Shown: positions 1 to 64,000 of the stretch, one piece after another
How positions within the stretch are numbered: the first letter of the stretch is position 1
How the letters are laid out: every line of letters begins with the position of its first letter
Source: Scylla paramamosain
Taxonomy: Eukaryota > Arthropoda > Malacostraca > Decapoda > Portunidae
Assembly: GCF_035594125.1 (NCBI RefSeq)
Contig: NC_087156.1
Span: forward strand, 35,296,997 to 35,360,996
DNA length: 64,000 nt
Direction of reading: 5' to 3'
The notes under the pieces: model-generated
What the model was told of the DNA's origin: nothing
Database searches by the model: none
What the model saw: the letters and a program-made list of their open reading frames with translations, nothing else
Program-made: the position numbers and the translations under genes

Positions 1-1584
1 ACAGCAGTCCCTACTTAGTAGAGAAGCGAGCGGGTGAATTGGATTATGTGGTTGCTGCTCTTGATCGGCAGAAGTGGACTCAGCTCTGGCTATTCTTATT
101 ACTATAAGAATAGCCAGCCAACCCCTTTAGTTTCAGCTATGGAAGAGGTGCCTTTAGTTTTATTTCTGGGAAATGATGGAGAAGAACCTGATAATTTTTG
201 TCCCGAGCAGACTGTGCCTGTAGAGTAATGGGAGCAGAATAGTGCCCAGCTCCTAAAAGAAAAACTGAGTCACTTGGGTCCAGGGTGCCAATGTGAGATG
301 TTAGACTGTTTCGGAAAATACCCCTCGGTCTTCATCAGTGTCCCGGGGAAAACGGCAATTGTTGAACATGATATTGATATAGAGGTTGCTGCCCCTGTCA
401 AACTGGCTCCCTATCATGTAAATCCCCATAAACAACAGCTGTTGGAGGAGGATTTGAAGTACATACTGGATAATGGTCTAATCAAATGGAACTATTGTAA
501 GTGGAGTTCTCCTATCACCCTCCAGCCTAACCCTGATGACCAGGTTAGGTTTTGTTTAGATTTCAGAAAGGTAAATTCTCTGTCTTAGGTTGACACTTAT
601 CACCTTCTTAGGATAGATGATTCTGTGGACTGAATTAGGGCAGCCACCTTCATAATGAAAATTGATCATGTCAAGGGCTATTGGCAAGTCCCCTGCCTGA
701 CTGGGCCAAAGACATTGCTAGCTTTGTGGCAAATGGTGCTGTGTATCAGAGCCAGGTCATCCTTTATGGCCTCAAAAATGTCCTGGCCCATTTCTAGCAA
801 TTGATGGACATAGTAGTAGAAGGTGTGCCACACTGTCATTTATATTAAAAATGTGATGATCTGTGACACTAACTGGTATGACCACCTTAATAATGTGGAG
901 GTTCTGTTTGTGCATCTGCAGGAGGCTGGCTTAGTAGTCATTCTTGATAAGTGTGACTTCATTAAGGCCCAAGTCCAATATTTGGGATATGTTGTGGGTC
1001 AAGTTTACGTTACCCCTCCTAAGGCCAAAGTGGAGGTGATCAGGTGGTTTCCCACCCTGACCTATCGTTGAATTCTCCAGAGGATCCTCAGGGTAATCGG
1101 ATACTGCTATTAGTTTGTTCCTGGGTATTCTACCTTACTGGTCCCCTTAACAGACCTCCTATAGAAGGGAGACTGCTGGAATTAGACAGGAGAGTGCAAG
1201 GATCCTTTGTGAAGAAAAATCTGTGCTGTGCAGCCTACCTGTGTTAAGGGCACCTGATTTTTCAAGGCCTTTTGCCTTAGCTGTCAATGCCAGCTTGTAC
1301 TGATACAGCCAGATGATAATCAAGTCAATCATCCCGTTTGCTATTTGTCTGAGAAGTTCACCACAACTCAGAAGTTGTGAAAATTCAGTTATTGAACAAG
1401 AGCTCCTTTGTATAATTTTGGCACAGCAGCATTTTGAAGTTTATATGCCTGCCTATGAGCCCAAGGTAACTATTTTCTCAGATCACAGTCCCTTGCAATT
1501 TCTAAACTGCTTCAAATATAAAAATGTGAGACTCACCTGGTGGGGTCTGCCGCTGCTGCTGAGGGAGCACAATCTCTATAGCTA
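1..1584 (+). mobile_element. Decayed Ty3/gypsy LTR-retrotransposon pol remnant
   Basis: Translated pieces in several frames follow the order of a Ty3/gypsy pol. A linker lies at about 34-228. The start of the reverse transcriptase is at about 274-588, with the usual pattern of a proline/lysine-rich entry, a 'SSPI' block and a 'VRFCLDFRKVN' block. The RT palm is at about 650-1070 and an RNase H-like part at about 1255-1584 ('SDHSPLQFLN'). Frames change repeatedly and stops occur near 587 and 1070. The palm motif that should carry the two catalytic aspartates reads YIKN, so the enzyme is dead. No LTR, gag or integrase is visible. The 5' part is cut by the window edge, and the 3' end is replaced by the inverted-repeat element that follows. 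Confidence 0.85.
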
Positions 1585-2065
1585 GGCACAATAATGAAAA
1601 AAATTATCACAATAACCATTAAATTGATAATGATAACCTTATTAGTGATAACTCAGAATAGATTCATCACCCAATAACCGATAAATCAATATATCCAAAG
1701 TTCCGATACTAGCGATGAAAATATCAATATCCTAAATAAAAAATCAATAAATCCAAATCTTTATTTTTATCTTTATCTTTGAAATTTAGAAAAATCTTAG
1801 AAAAATTCAAATACAATGTTTATCTTGTCTCTTCAGCAATGAAAAGTACTGTTTTAAATAAAATAACCATATTTGATTTCAAAAGTTCAAAACTTCAATA
1901 TCCTCATATTCCAAAAAATAAAATTATTGATTATTGCTAGTTTGGAACCAAAAGTATTGGTGATACCAATGAATTGATAATGCAGGAGGAATAATTATTG
2001 GATAAATGATAACCCGATATCGTTATTGTGATAAATTATCATGATAATTTATCGCTATAATGCCC
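1585..2065. mobile_element. Inverted-repeat (MITE-like) element, AT-rich
   Basis: The left end (GGCACAATAATG) and the reverse complement of the right end (GGGCATTATAGCG) are imperfect inverted repeats. Both are followed by ATTATCACAATAAC-type blocks, and the match stays weak for about 100 bp inward. No coding potential was seen. It starts where the gypsy RNase H homology stops, so it either inserted into the retroelement or marks its breakpoint. No clear target duplication was found. Family unknown. Confidence 0.5.
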
Positions 2066-2090
2066 ACAGGATGTTACATATTCTCAGAAA

Positions 2091-2511
2091 TGAAAGATCA
2101 AGTCATTCTAAGTTGGAAATATTCTGTAGTTGAATGCTGTTAATGCTATAGTTTAGAAATTATAGGGCATTTGAATATGGATGTGCATCAGTAGCAAGTA
2201 GCTGCACGCAGGCCATCCCACAATGTCCAGCTGGTCACTGTTGCCATATGGCATGTGATGTTTTTTTAGCTATTATTTACTACAATGATACATTGCGTTC
2301 TTGAATTCAGTTATATCTTTATTTATGAAAACGTTGATGTGTAATGAAATAGCATCCTTATGGTGCCAATGTCCACCTTTGCTGCCCTCTCCCCACTCCT
2401 TCTCACCAACTCTTAGTGCATACATAATAAAATGCCCTGTAATTTCTAAACCATGGTATTAAGAGCATTTAACCAAAGAATGTGTCCCACTTAAAATGAC
2501 TTGATCTTTCA
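2091..2511. mobile_element. MITE-like element with ~80-bp terminal inverted repeats
   Basis: The left arm 2091-2171 begins TGAAAGATCAAGTCATTCT. It is the reverse complement, at roughly 80% identity by eye, of the right arm 2431-2511, which ends ATGACTTGATCTTTCA. The ~260-bp centre has no ORF. I could not assign a superfamily and found no target duplication. Confidence 0.7.
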
Positions 2512-2552
2512 AGTCATATATGACTTTCCTTTTGGAACACCTTGTTTACATA

Positions 2553-2672
2553 CAATGGAACCTCGTTTCTTGAACTTAATTTGTTCCTGAATGCCATTTA
2601 AAATCTAAAATATTCAAAAACCAAACTACTTTCCTCATAGGAGTCAGTGTATAATGGATTAATCAGTTCCTA
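2553..2672 (+). mobile_element. One terminus of a mariner-type (TA-target) element
   Basis: The sequence after a TA dinucleotide (CAATGGAACCTCGTTTCTTG) resembles the tips of the CAGTGG(T/A)ACCTCG MITEs, of which a fuller copy is at 13586. Only one end is present. It runs directly into the non-LTR fragment on its right. Confidence 0.45.
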
Positions 2673-3760
2673 GATGACACTAATCTCCTCATGACAGATA
2701 AAACATTAGATTAGTTACATACAAAACTGAATAGTGAATTAGAAAAGATATCAAGTTGGGTCTTGGCAGATTTATCTGTTAACATTAAAAAGACTAGTTA
2801 TATACTATTTCAAAATCGTTTTTTTATTTTTTTTTTTATTTTGGTTCAGTATCTTTAAGAGGGTGTGAACTACAACAAATTACTAGTACTAAATTATTAG
2901 GTGTTATTATAGATAAAAATTTAATTTGGAAGGATCATATACAGTCTGTTTGCACAAATTTATCAAAAACATGTGGAATTATATATAGGTTAGTCGCAAC
3001 CTTACTATCAAGGTATTACAGAGTATTTATTATCCCCTTTGTTATCCCTATATTGCCTTTTGTGTTGCTATATTGGGATGTTCTTGGCCTATATTTATAA
3101 GAAATGTTTTTGTATCTCAAAAGAAACTGATCAGAACAGTTTGCTTTAAAGAAAATACGATCCCACTGATATGCTGTTTAACGAACTATGGTTGTTGAAA
3201 TTTGATTTGGTCAAGAAGTATTTTATGCTACTTAGTATTTTTATTGATTTAAATAACAGCAACCACAATACAAGAATATTTAAGGTTTTTCATCATGGTC
3301 AAGGCACAAGGGGAAATAATAATGATTTGATTTTATCTCAGTCATGTACAATACTATATAAATTCTCCATACATCATGTAGGGCCACAATGCTGGAATGG
3401 ATTTCCATGTGATGTGAAAACAATTAAATAATTTCAATACATTTAAAGTTAAATAAAAAAAATAATATTTGTATGATTTACAGAGGCAAAATTTGAGACA
3501 AATTTATGCATGTTTTACTGTTAGGATACGATTTTCTTATGAATAATTAGATATCCTAGGTATGTTCACATATCAATAAGGAATATTTAGGGTATGATTA
3601 AAATGTATTGCTGCACTCGCCATACTGCAATAAGGTATGTTTATCTTCTGTCCTCTAGGGAGCAAATGCTCAACAGACTAATGCCACAAATGTTCATTGT
3701 ACATATGTATTGTAAAACCTATTTATGGCAATAAACTCAAACAGTTAATCAATCAATCTG
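2673..3760 (+). mobile_element. CR1/L2-like non-LTR retrotransposon, 3' fragment
   Basis: Frames at about 2670-2815 give a palm-like block (LDDTNLL) and a thumb-side 'NIKKTSYILF' block. At about 2875-3010 there is 'TKLLGVIIDKNLIWKDHI', typical of jockey/CR1/L2 reverse transcriptases. Weaker C-terminal homology runs on to about 3430 through frameshifts. The end carries an AATCAATCAATC-type short repeat (about 3750), as in many CR1/L2 3' ends. It has several stops and is not functional. The clade assignment is approximate. Confidence 0.7.
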
Positions 3761-3774
3761 TGCAGACTGTCTTA

Positions 3775-4027
3775 GTGGCTTTCGACAGATGCTCCCACAG
3801 CCAAGATGGCCATTTCACAACATCTCTAGCTCAGAAATTATTTATCCAGAATGGATGCAATGAATGAACTTATTGACATGGAACTTATTAGAAGATACTG
3901 TTTAGACCACAAAGGTATTGCCTTTATCACTGATTTAGTGAGGGAAGTCTTACAGAGTGACACAGAAAAGAGTAACCCACTTACTGCCAAACTGAAGGTG
4001 ATCATAACATTTAAACATTTCCCACTG
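3775..4027 (+). pseudogene. Harbinger (HARBI1-like) transposase N-terminal fragment
   Basis: From about 3851 the frame reads MDAMNELIDMELIRRYCLDH, followed by 'FITDLVREVLQSDT' and 'NPLTAKLKVIITFKHF', the start of a PIF/Harbinger nuclease. It breaks at a (TA)n(GA)n tract, and no DDE residues are present. Upstream sequence from about 3775 also matches the region upstream of the reverse-strand copy near 37250, so these are two truncated members of one family. Confidence 0.65.

Positions 4028-4062
<35 letters not shown>
4028..4062 (+). repeat. (TA)n(GA)n compound microsatellite
   Basis: About 9 TA units run directly into about 8 GA units. Confidence 0.95.
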
Positions 4063-4198
4063 CATACACACACAGTAGTGGCAGCATTCCTTCATTCTTT
4101 GTTACATTTTGGGAAAAAAAACAATCAATCCCATCTTCAAGCTATCAATTAAAAACAGGTAAAAACCATATAAACACTAAAAGCACTTCCCTTGAAGT

Positions 4199-4330
4199 GG
4201 ATACACACATTGTGTAGTGTAGTGGTTAGCACACGTGACTCTCAGCTTAGAAGGTCTAGGTTCAAGTCCTGGGTGCGGCTTGGCAATCTGTTAATCTGTA
4301 ACCCCTGTTCACCTAGTAGCACCTTATCTC
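4199..4330 (+). repeat. tRNA-derived SINE, copy 1 of a tandem pair
   Basis: GTGTAGTGTAGTGGTTAGCAC (about 4212-4232) resembles a tRNA A box and D arm, and GGTTCAAGTCC (about 4259-4269) is a near-perfect B box. The body after the tRNA part ends CTAGTAGCA. The head resembles tRNA-Val, but the anticodon region here is altered. Confidence 0.75.
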
Positions 4331-4346
4331 CTGTACACCAACATAT

Positions 4347-4480
4347 GGATACACACATTGTGTAGTGTAGTGGTTAGCACACTTGGCTCACAGCTGAGAA
4401 GGTCTAGGTTCAAGTCCTGGATGCGACAAGGCAATCTGTTAATCTGTAACCCCTGTTCACCTAGTAGCAAGTAGGTATAG
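4347..4480 (+). repeat. tRNA-derived SINE, copy 2 of a tandem pair
   Basis: It repeats the unit at 4199 from GGATACACACATTGTGTAG to CACCTAGTAGCA with few differences. Its anticodon loop reads CTCACAG (CAC, valine), which fits a tRNA-Val-derived head. The B box GGTTCAAGTCC is intact. Confidence 0.78.
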
Positions 4481-4826
4481 GATGTAACCCAAGGGGTTGT
4501 GACCTCACTGTCCCAGTGTGTGATGTATGAGTGGTCTCAGTTCTACCCAATGATTGGTTAGTACGAACTCTGAGCTCTTTCTGTAGGCGAATGGCTGGCT
4601 GGGTTATCAGCAGAGGACTGTAGCTTCCTCCCTCTCTTCATAAGATAAGTGTGTTTTTAGTGGTTTAATAATTTTTACCTGGTTTTAGTTGATAGCCTGA
4701 AGATGAGATTGTGTTTATCAAAATGTAACAAAGAATAAAAGAATGCTGTCACTACTGTGTGTCTATTTACATGTCTATGCTGTCCTCTGTGACATAAAAT
4801 TCCATATGGACAAGCCCTTCTCACAA

Positions 4827-4930
<104 letters not shown>

Positions 4931-5435
4931 AAGCTAAAAATAAGCAATATTTGTATGAATGCTGTATTACCCTGAACATAAAACAAAACAGCTGGCTGTA
5001 AGTGATAAATTAAAATTAGTGCCAAGGAATCTAACTCTGAAAATGGGCACACCCAGGTTGGAACTGTTAAATTATGAGTAATGTAATTATTAACAAACTG
5101 CACATCATTAAATCCTGTCTATCTTTGGTTTATCTATTTTACAGGAATAGACAGTAGACTACCTTACCCAATTATGTATTGATTACATGTGCCTCACCCA
5201 TTCTCACCTGATCTTCTCTCCAACCCTCTGTCCATCCTGCAATGTTCCTGTCTCTCCAGTGCACATTGTCCTGTTCTGTCTCTGCTTCACACACTTGCCA
5301 TGCTGCATTTCTCCATCTTTCTTCTCTTCCTCTATCTTTCTGATGTCCTTCCTGAATGACCTTTCTTCCCCCATCCTATCCCAATCTCATTTTTCCTACA
5401 TATGCATGTCCTCCATCTAATCTAACCATTTTCCC

Positions 5436-5544
<109 letters not shown>

Positions 5545-5800
5545 ATGTGTTTTTCCCAGTTTTACCTTGTAACCTATGTAGTTTGTAGTCTTTCTGTTGC
5601 ATTTCAAGTGACATGAGAGATATGATAAAGATATTGTAGGCAAAATCTTCAGTGTTAGTAACTTAAAGTAATGTGCTCAAGTTTGATAAAGATAGATTTG
5701 AAAAGAAATAAGATTTTTTTTTTTTAATAAAGTGGTAAATGACTGGCATAAATTTAATAGTAATAAGATTATTATGTTTGAGTCTGTTGGGAACTTTAAA

Positions 5801-5937
5801 AGATATTAGATAACCTTATGACTAAGGGTTATAGGTAGATACAGGTAGGTTATAGGTGGATATAGGTAGATATTAGATAACCTTATGACTAAGGGTTATA
5901 GGTGGATATAGTTAGGTTGTAGGTGGAAATAGGTAGG
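5801..5937 (+). repeat. Two-copy tandem repeat, 67-bp period
   Basis: AGATATTAGATAACCTTATG recurs at 5801 and 5868. Each copy is followed by TATAGGT(A/G)GATA(C/T)AG-type sub-repeats. Confidence 0.8.
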
Positions 5938-5940
5938 AAC

Positions 5941-7904
5941 TTCCACACTTCTGGATTTTTGCACCTTCTCTTATTCTCTTAATTTTTTTTATGATCTTGC
6001 ATTATGTTCGCAGCTTCCTCAAAGAAAAGCAGATATTTGAAATAGTCTATAAGAGATAATATGAACAAGGGATTCACATAATAGAAGGAAAACCTTAACT
6101 AATAAATACAGAAACAGAACTATATAAATGTAGCATAGGTCTTGTACACTACAACAGTGAGATAAACACATGCATACAAATCCTCTAACACATGTGAATA
6201 TTGAAAAAAATTATAAGTTTTTGACAAACATGGACATTACATGAATTGAAAAATTCTAGGAGAGAATTGATAGTTGCATAAGGAAGATTAAGACTGAATT
6301 ATGCTGCCATGGTCTAGTCACCTACATGACTACATGATGAATTTTTCATGGAAAAAAATAAAGAGAATGTGTCTATAGCCAGTCTCTTATTATGTTTTAA
6401 GCAGATGGGATACAAAGGAAGATTAGATAAGTTCAAATAGTGATAAGTAGAGGAAGTAAAGAAAGCTATATAACAAATAATTAGATGAAATCTTTTAATA
6501 GGAAATAATGGAATATCAAAGGCATATGGATACTGTATGGCTTTTAAAAACTAGTTATTTATTTCCTGTCGAGAGGTTTACCTTATCAGGTAGGTTTGAT
6601 ATTTAAAAGGAATTGGAGATGATATTAGTTCCAGGTACGATGAATTTTTTCTTTAAGCAAGCTAAATGAAAGCAGATGATATAAATTTATCTAATGTCCT
6701 ATTCACTGCAGTTATATAAATACAAGCTCCTTTAGCATATAGGACAAAACTGCAAGCCTTTTGCTTCAGTAGTACTATACACACGTAAAGAGGTCACAAC
6801 TTTTAAAATTTGATCTATGTTAATTCTATGCTATGTATCAAAGAAAATAAAGTAAAATGATCTGTATCTAGCCAGGAACTTCAGCCCAAGATTGCATTTG
6901 TGAGACAAGTATGCTAATTGCAAGACTGCTAGGCTTTGGTTTTTATATAAACAGGTACTTGCAAATGGAATATACAATCCTAGTTTGAATTAGATTTTCA
7001 TCAGATCTACAAATATGACACTTCATTCAAACTTCACAATTGCCATAACCAAATATCTTTTCCTTAATTTTCATTTTATATAATCTGTAAGCAATTGAGG
7101 ACCAAAAATTAATTGACTCATGACTTCTGAATGGAACTTGTTCTCATTATGTAACTGACAATTTTGTTTCCTGTAACAATGCAAACTACTTTGCCATATT
7201 TGCAAGTTACCATTCTCAGAATATTTTTTCTTAATTTTGTATATTTAATATTTTGTCTTGAAAGTCATGGCATATAATATTTTTAAGTCTATATAGATGT
7301 GGATCACAAGTTTTACTGCTAAAATAAGATTTTTTGGCTTACTCATTGTAATCAAGACATGATATTTTGTTTTATATATAATTTATGTACTAGAGAATGG
7401 TAATATATGTCATACAAATAGATGATTTTTGAAGGCAAGTATTATCACATTATTAATATCATGACAGTCAAACTTTGATCTGTGATTTATAGGTTTATCA
7501 CGGAAGTACTGTGATATTTAATGAACTTGCGTCATTCAGTTAAACTCCAGAGGTGCATAGATTTAGTGAGCGTTGTAAATGCATCTCCTCAATAGATATT
7601 TAGATGGATAGGTAAATAAATTTCCATCATTTATAGATAATTAGATAGGTGATTAATTAATAGATATGTAGGTAATTGTTTATTAATACAAAATTAAATT
7701 AGTTCAGGTGTGCATGCAGCATCATTAATAAGTTTAAAACTTATATTGCAAACTTACATGTTTGTACATGCAAGTACAAACATATATATCAAAATTTGTT
7801 GAAAATTTTAAAGGCAGGTCTCATAGATGTATAAGACTCTTTTGTGTGTTAGTGTTATTGAATGCATTGTATCATCAATGCTTAATTAACTTTTCTCTGG
7901 GCAG
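5941..7904 (+). other. Intron of the CADPS gene; nothing recognised
   Basis: AT-rich sequence with no coding, RNA or transposon signal that I can support. The last bases before 7905 are a pyrimidine-rich stretch ending in AG. Confidence 0.6.
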
Positions 7905-62771
<54,867 letters not shown>

Positions 62772-62966
62772 GTTTGTTACTCTTGATCACTATAGTAGTA
62801 TGAATATAGACTTTAGTTTTCCTTTTCCTATAATGAGCATTGACATAAAAAAAAAAAAACAGATTTTTTTTCTGTGCTGAAGAAGTTACCTTTAATGAGA
62901 TAGTGTTCTCCATCATAAATGAAGATTCAGTGACTAATGCTAAAGTAAAATATTTTTAATCCCTAG

Positions 62967-62987
62967 GTGGTGAATCAACCCTTCAAG
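62967..62987 (+). CDS. Candidate 21-nt CADPS micro-exon (alternative?)
   Basis: Flanked by AATCCCTAG and GTAAAT. Phase 1 on both sides, with exon j giving G-GESTLQ and a final split codon. It lies at the known variable splice position of CADPS. Length and phase fit; homology is not recognised. Confidence 0.35.
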
Positions 62988-63027
62988 GTAAATGCTTTTT
63001 GCATGGTTACTACAATTATAGTAACTA

Positions 63028-63210
63028 GTTATTTATTTATTTATTTGTTTGTTTGTTTATTTATTTATTTATTTGTTTATTTTTATTTATTTATTTATTT
63101 TTTTTATTTATTTAACTATTTATTTATTTACTTATTTATTTTATTCATTTGTTTTTTATTTATTTATCTATTTATTTTATTTATTTATTTTTTTTTTTTT
63201 TTTTTTTTAC
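63028..63210 (+). repeat. (TTTA)n/(TTTG)n tract
   Basis: Imperfect tetranucleotide array ending in a T run. Phe/Leu/Tyr-rich ORFs across it are artefacts. Confidence 0.93.
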
Positions 63211-63299
63211 TTTGTACTGTATGTAGTAACAACTGGGATAGCATGTTTTGTTTATGAATATCCCTTACTGGTTACTTCTCCCTTCAATTTCACACTCAG

Positions 63300-63308
63300 G
63301 AATTAAAG
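63300..63308 (+). CDS. Candidate 9-nt CADPS micro-exon (speculative)
   Basis: GAATTAAAG lies between TTTCACACTCAG and GTACAA. Phase 1 on both sides; it would add G-I-K. Such short matches arise easily by chance. Confidence 0.15.
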
Positions 63309-63450
63309 GTACAATGCATAACCACAGGAAAGACTTCATTCTTCATTTTTTTAATATTGAAAAAAACACAGATAAGCATTTTGCTTTTTATTAAGCATTG
63401 GATATAATAGACCAAGTGTCCAAGGATGGCAGACAGTAGAATGATGAATA

Positions 63451-63883
63451 CAGTAAAATCCCTCTCATCCGGCATTCGAGTATCCGGCAGCTTCAAGCAT
63501 CCGGCACATTTTTCCCTGAGCCTTAAAATCAATAAAAAATCAATGTGTACTCATAAAATCGATTAAAATTCCCCTCGCCACCAGAGTGCACTGCTTCGCG
63601 TCACCCACGGCCCACTGCACTGTGTTTACTCAGTGACTCAGTCCCGCGTGTGCACTGTTTATCGCCTGACGCCTTCATCATGCCTAAGGTTGTAGAAAAG
63701 AGGAAGCGTGTTGTGCTTACACTTAAGCAGCTGATCAGATCAGCTGATCTTTGTTATGGTAAGAAGCGTGAGTGTAGGGTGGTGATTGTGGACATAATTT
63801 CACTTCGATTCAAGTATCCGGCAATATTCAAGTATCCGGCATGTCGGCAGTCCCGTTGATGCCGGATAAGAGGGATTTTACTG
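63451..63883 (+). mobile_element. Tigger/pogo-type MITE, copy 2
   Basis: Ends CAGTAAAATCCCTCTCATCC and (reverse complement) CAGTAAAATCCCTCTTATCC. TA on both sides (63449-63450, 63884-63885). It is highly similar along its length to 26770-27224, except for a ~21-bp deletion near 63571. A vestigial start at 63680 gives MPKVVEKRKRVVLTLKQ. Unlike copy 1 it is not in a TA array. 433 bp. Confidence 0.9.
63680..63859 (+). pseudogene. Vestige of a pogo/Tigger transposase N-terminus, copy 2
   Basis: MPKVVEKRKRVVLTLKQ is the opening of a CENP-B/pogo-type DNA-binding domain. It is better preserved than in copy 1 and has the same internal deletion after LKQ, so both copies descend from one deletion derivative. 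Confidence 0.68.
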
Positions 63884-63885
63884 TA

Positions 63886-64000
63886 TACCCATTTATATAT
63901 CTTTGTTGTTACATTTTCTTTATGGACTTTCCACAATAATTTTTATGTCTTTCCATGCCCAATGGTATTTTTTTATTATTTCATATTGAAAAAAAAAATG
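63886..64000 (+). other. Intron to window edge; nothing recognised
   Basis: AT-rich, no feature. Confidence 0.5.

Larger units (their letters stand above)
4065..4764. mobile_element. Foldback element with ~120-bp inverted arms around two SINE copies
   Basis: The left arm (4065-4186) contains ATTCTTTGTTACATTTTG, CATCTTCAAGCTATCAA and CAGGTAAAAA. The right arm (4651-4764) is its reverse complement with scattered mismatches. The ~465-bp interior contains two tandem tRNA-like SINE units and a unique tail. No transposase is visible. It may be a foldback transposon or an inverted duplication of SINE flank. Confidence 0.7.

Noticed and set aside
4199..4480. Functional tRNA-Val genes
   Set aside because: The acceptor stem does not pair and the units continue into a shared SINE body, so they are tRNA-derived repeats.

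Overview
The window is intron-rich, AT-rich animal nuclear DNA. It carries an internal part of one conserved gene on the + strand, the arthropod orthologue of CADPS/CAPS (calcium-dependent secretion activator; unc-31 in nematodes). Eleven coding exons lie between 7905 and 62771 and join in frame. They encode the C2 domain, the PH domain and the start of the CAPS/MUN-side region. The 5' exons and the C-terminal MUN part lie outside the window. Very long dinucleotide arrays, (TA)n, (CT)n and (CA)n, together with the non-LTR, mariner, Tigger and Tc1 families seen here point to a decapod crustacean, most likely a crab. This is inference from repeat style, not a species call.

Layout. 1-5 kb is a repeat nest: a decayed Ty3/gypsy pol, two inverted-repeat elements, a mariner tip, a CR1/L2-like fragment, a Harbinger fragment and a foldback unit holding two tRNA-like SINE copies. 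7.9-24.7 kb holds exons 1-4 (C2 domain into the PH domain), separated by non-LTR family A copies, a hAT element with an 8-bp target duplication, a Harbinger transposase remnant and a mariner-type MITE. 24.7-39.3 kb holds a 21-nt micro-exon and the PH-completing exon. Its introns carry a Tigger-type MITE, a Tc1 fragment, family A copies and a nearly intact mariner. 39.3-42.7 kb holds exons 7 and 8. An 18-kb intron (42.7-60.7 kb) holds a Penelope-like fragment and a near full-length family B (CR1-like) element. 60.7-62.8 kb holds exons 9-11, followed by possible micro-exons and a second Tigger-type MITE.

Most noteworthy: (1) four TA-target elements sit directly inside (TA)n arrays, with array on both sides; (2) the mariner ORF is open end to end but has Asn at the third catalytic position; (3) a 21-nt micro-exon lies in the PH domain of the host gene, and further frame-neutral micro-exon candidates occur in later introns; (4) family B copies tend to end in (AC)n, so this family may seed microsatellites; (5) several inverted-repeat elements match no family I recognise. 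No rRNA, functional tRNA, CRISPR array or prokaryotic feature was seen.
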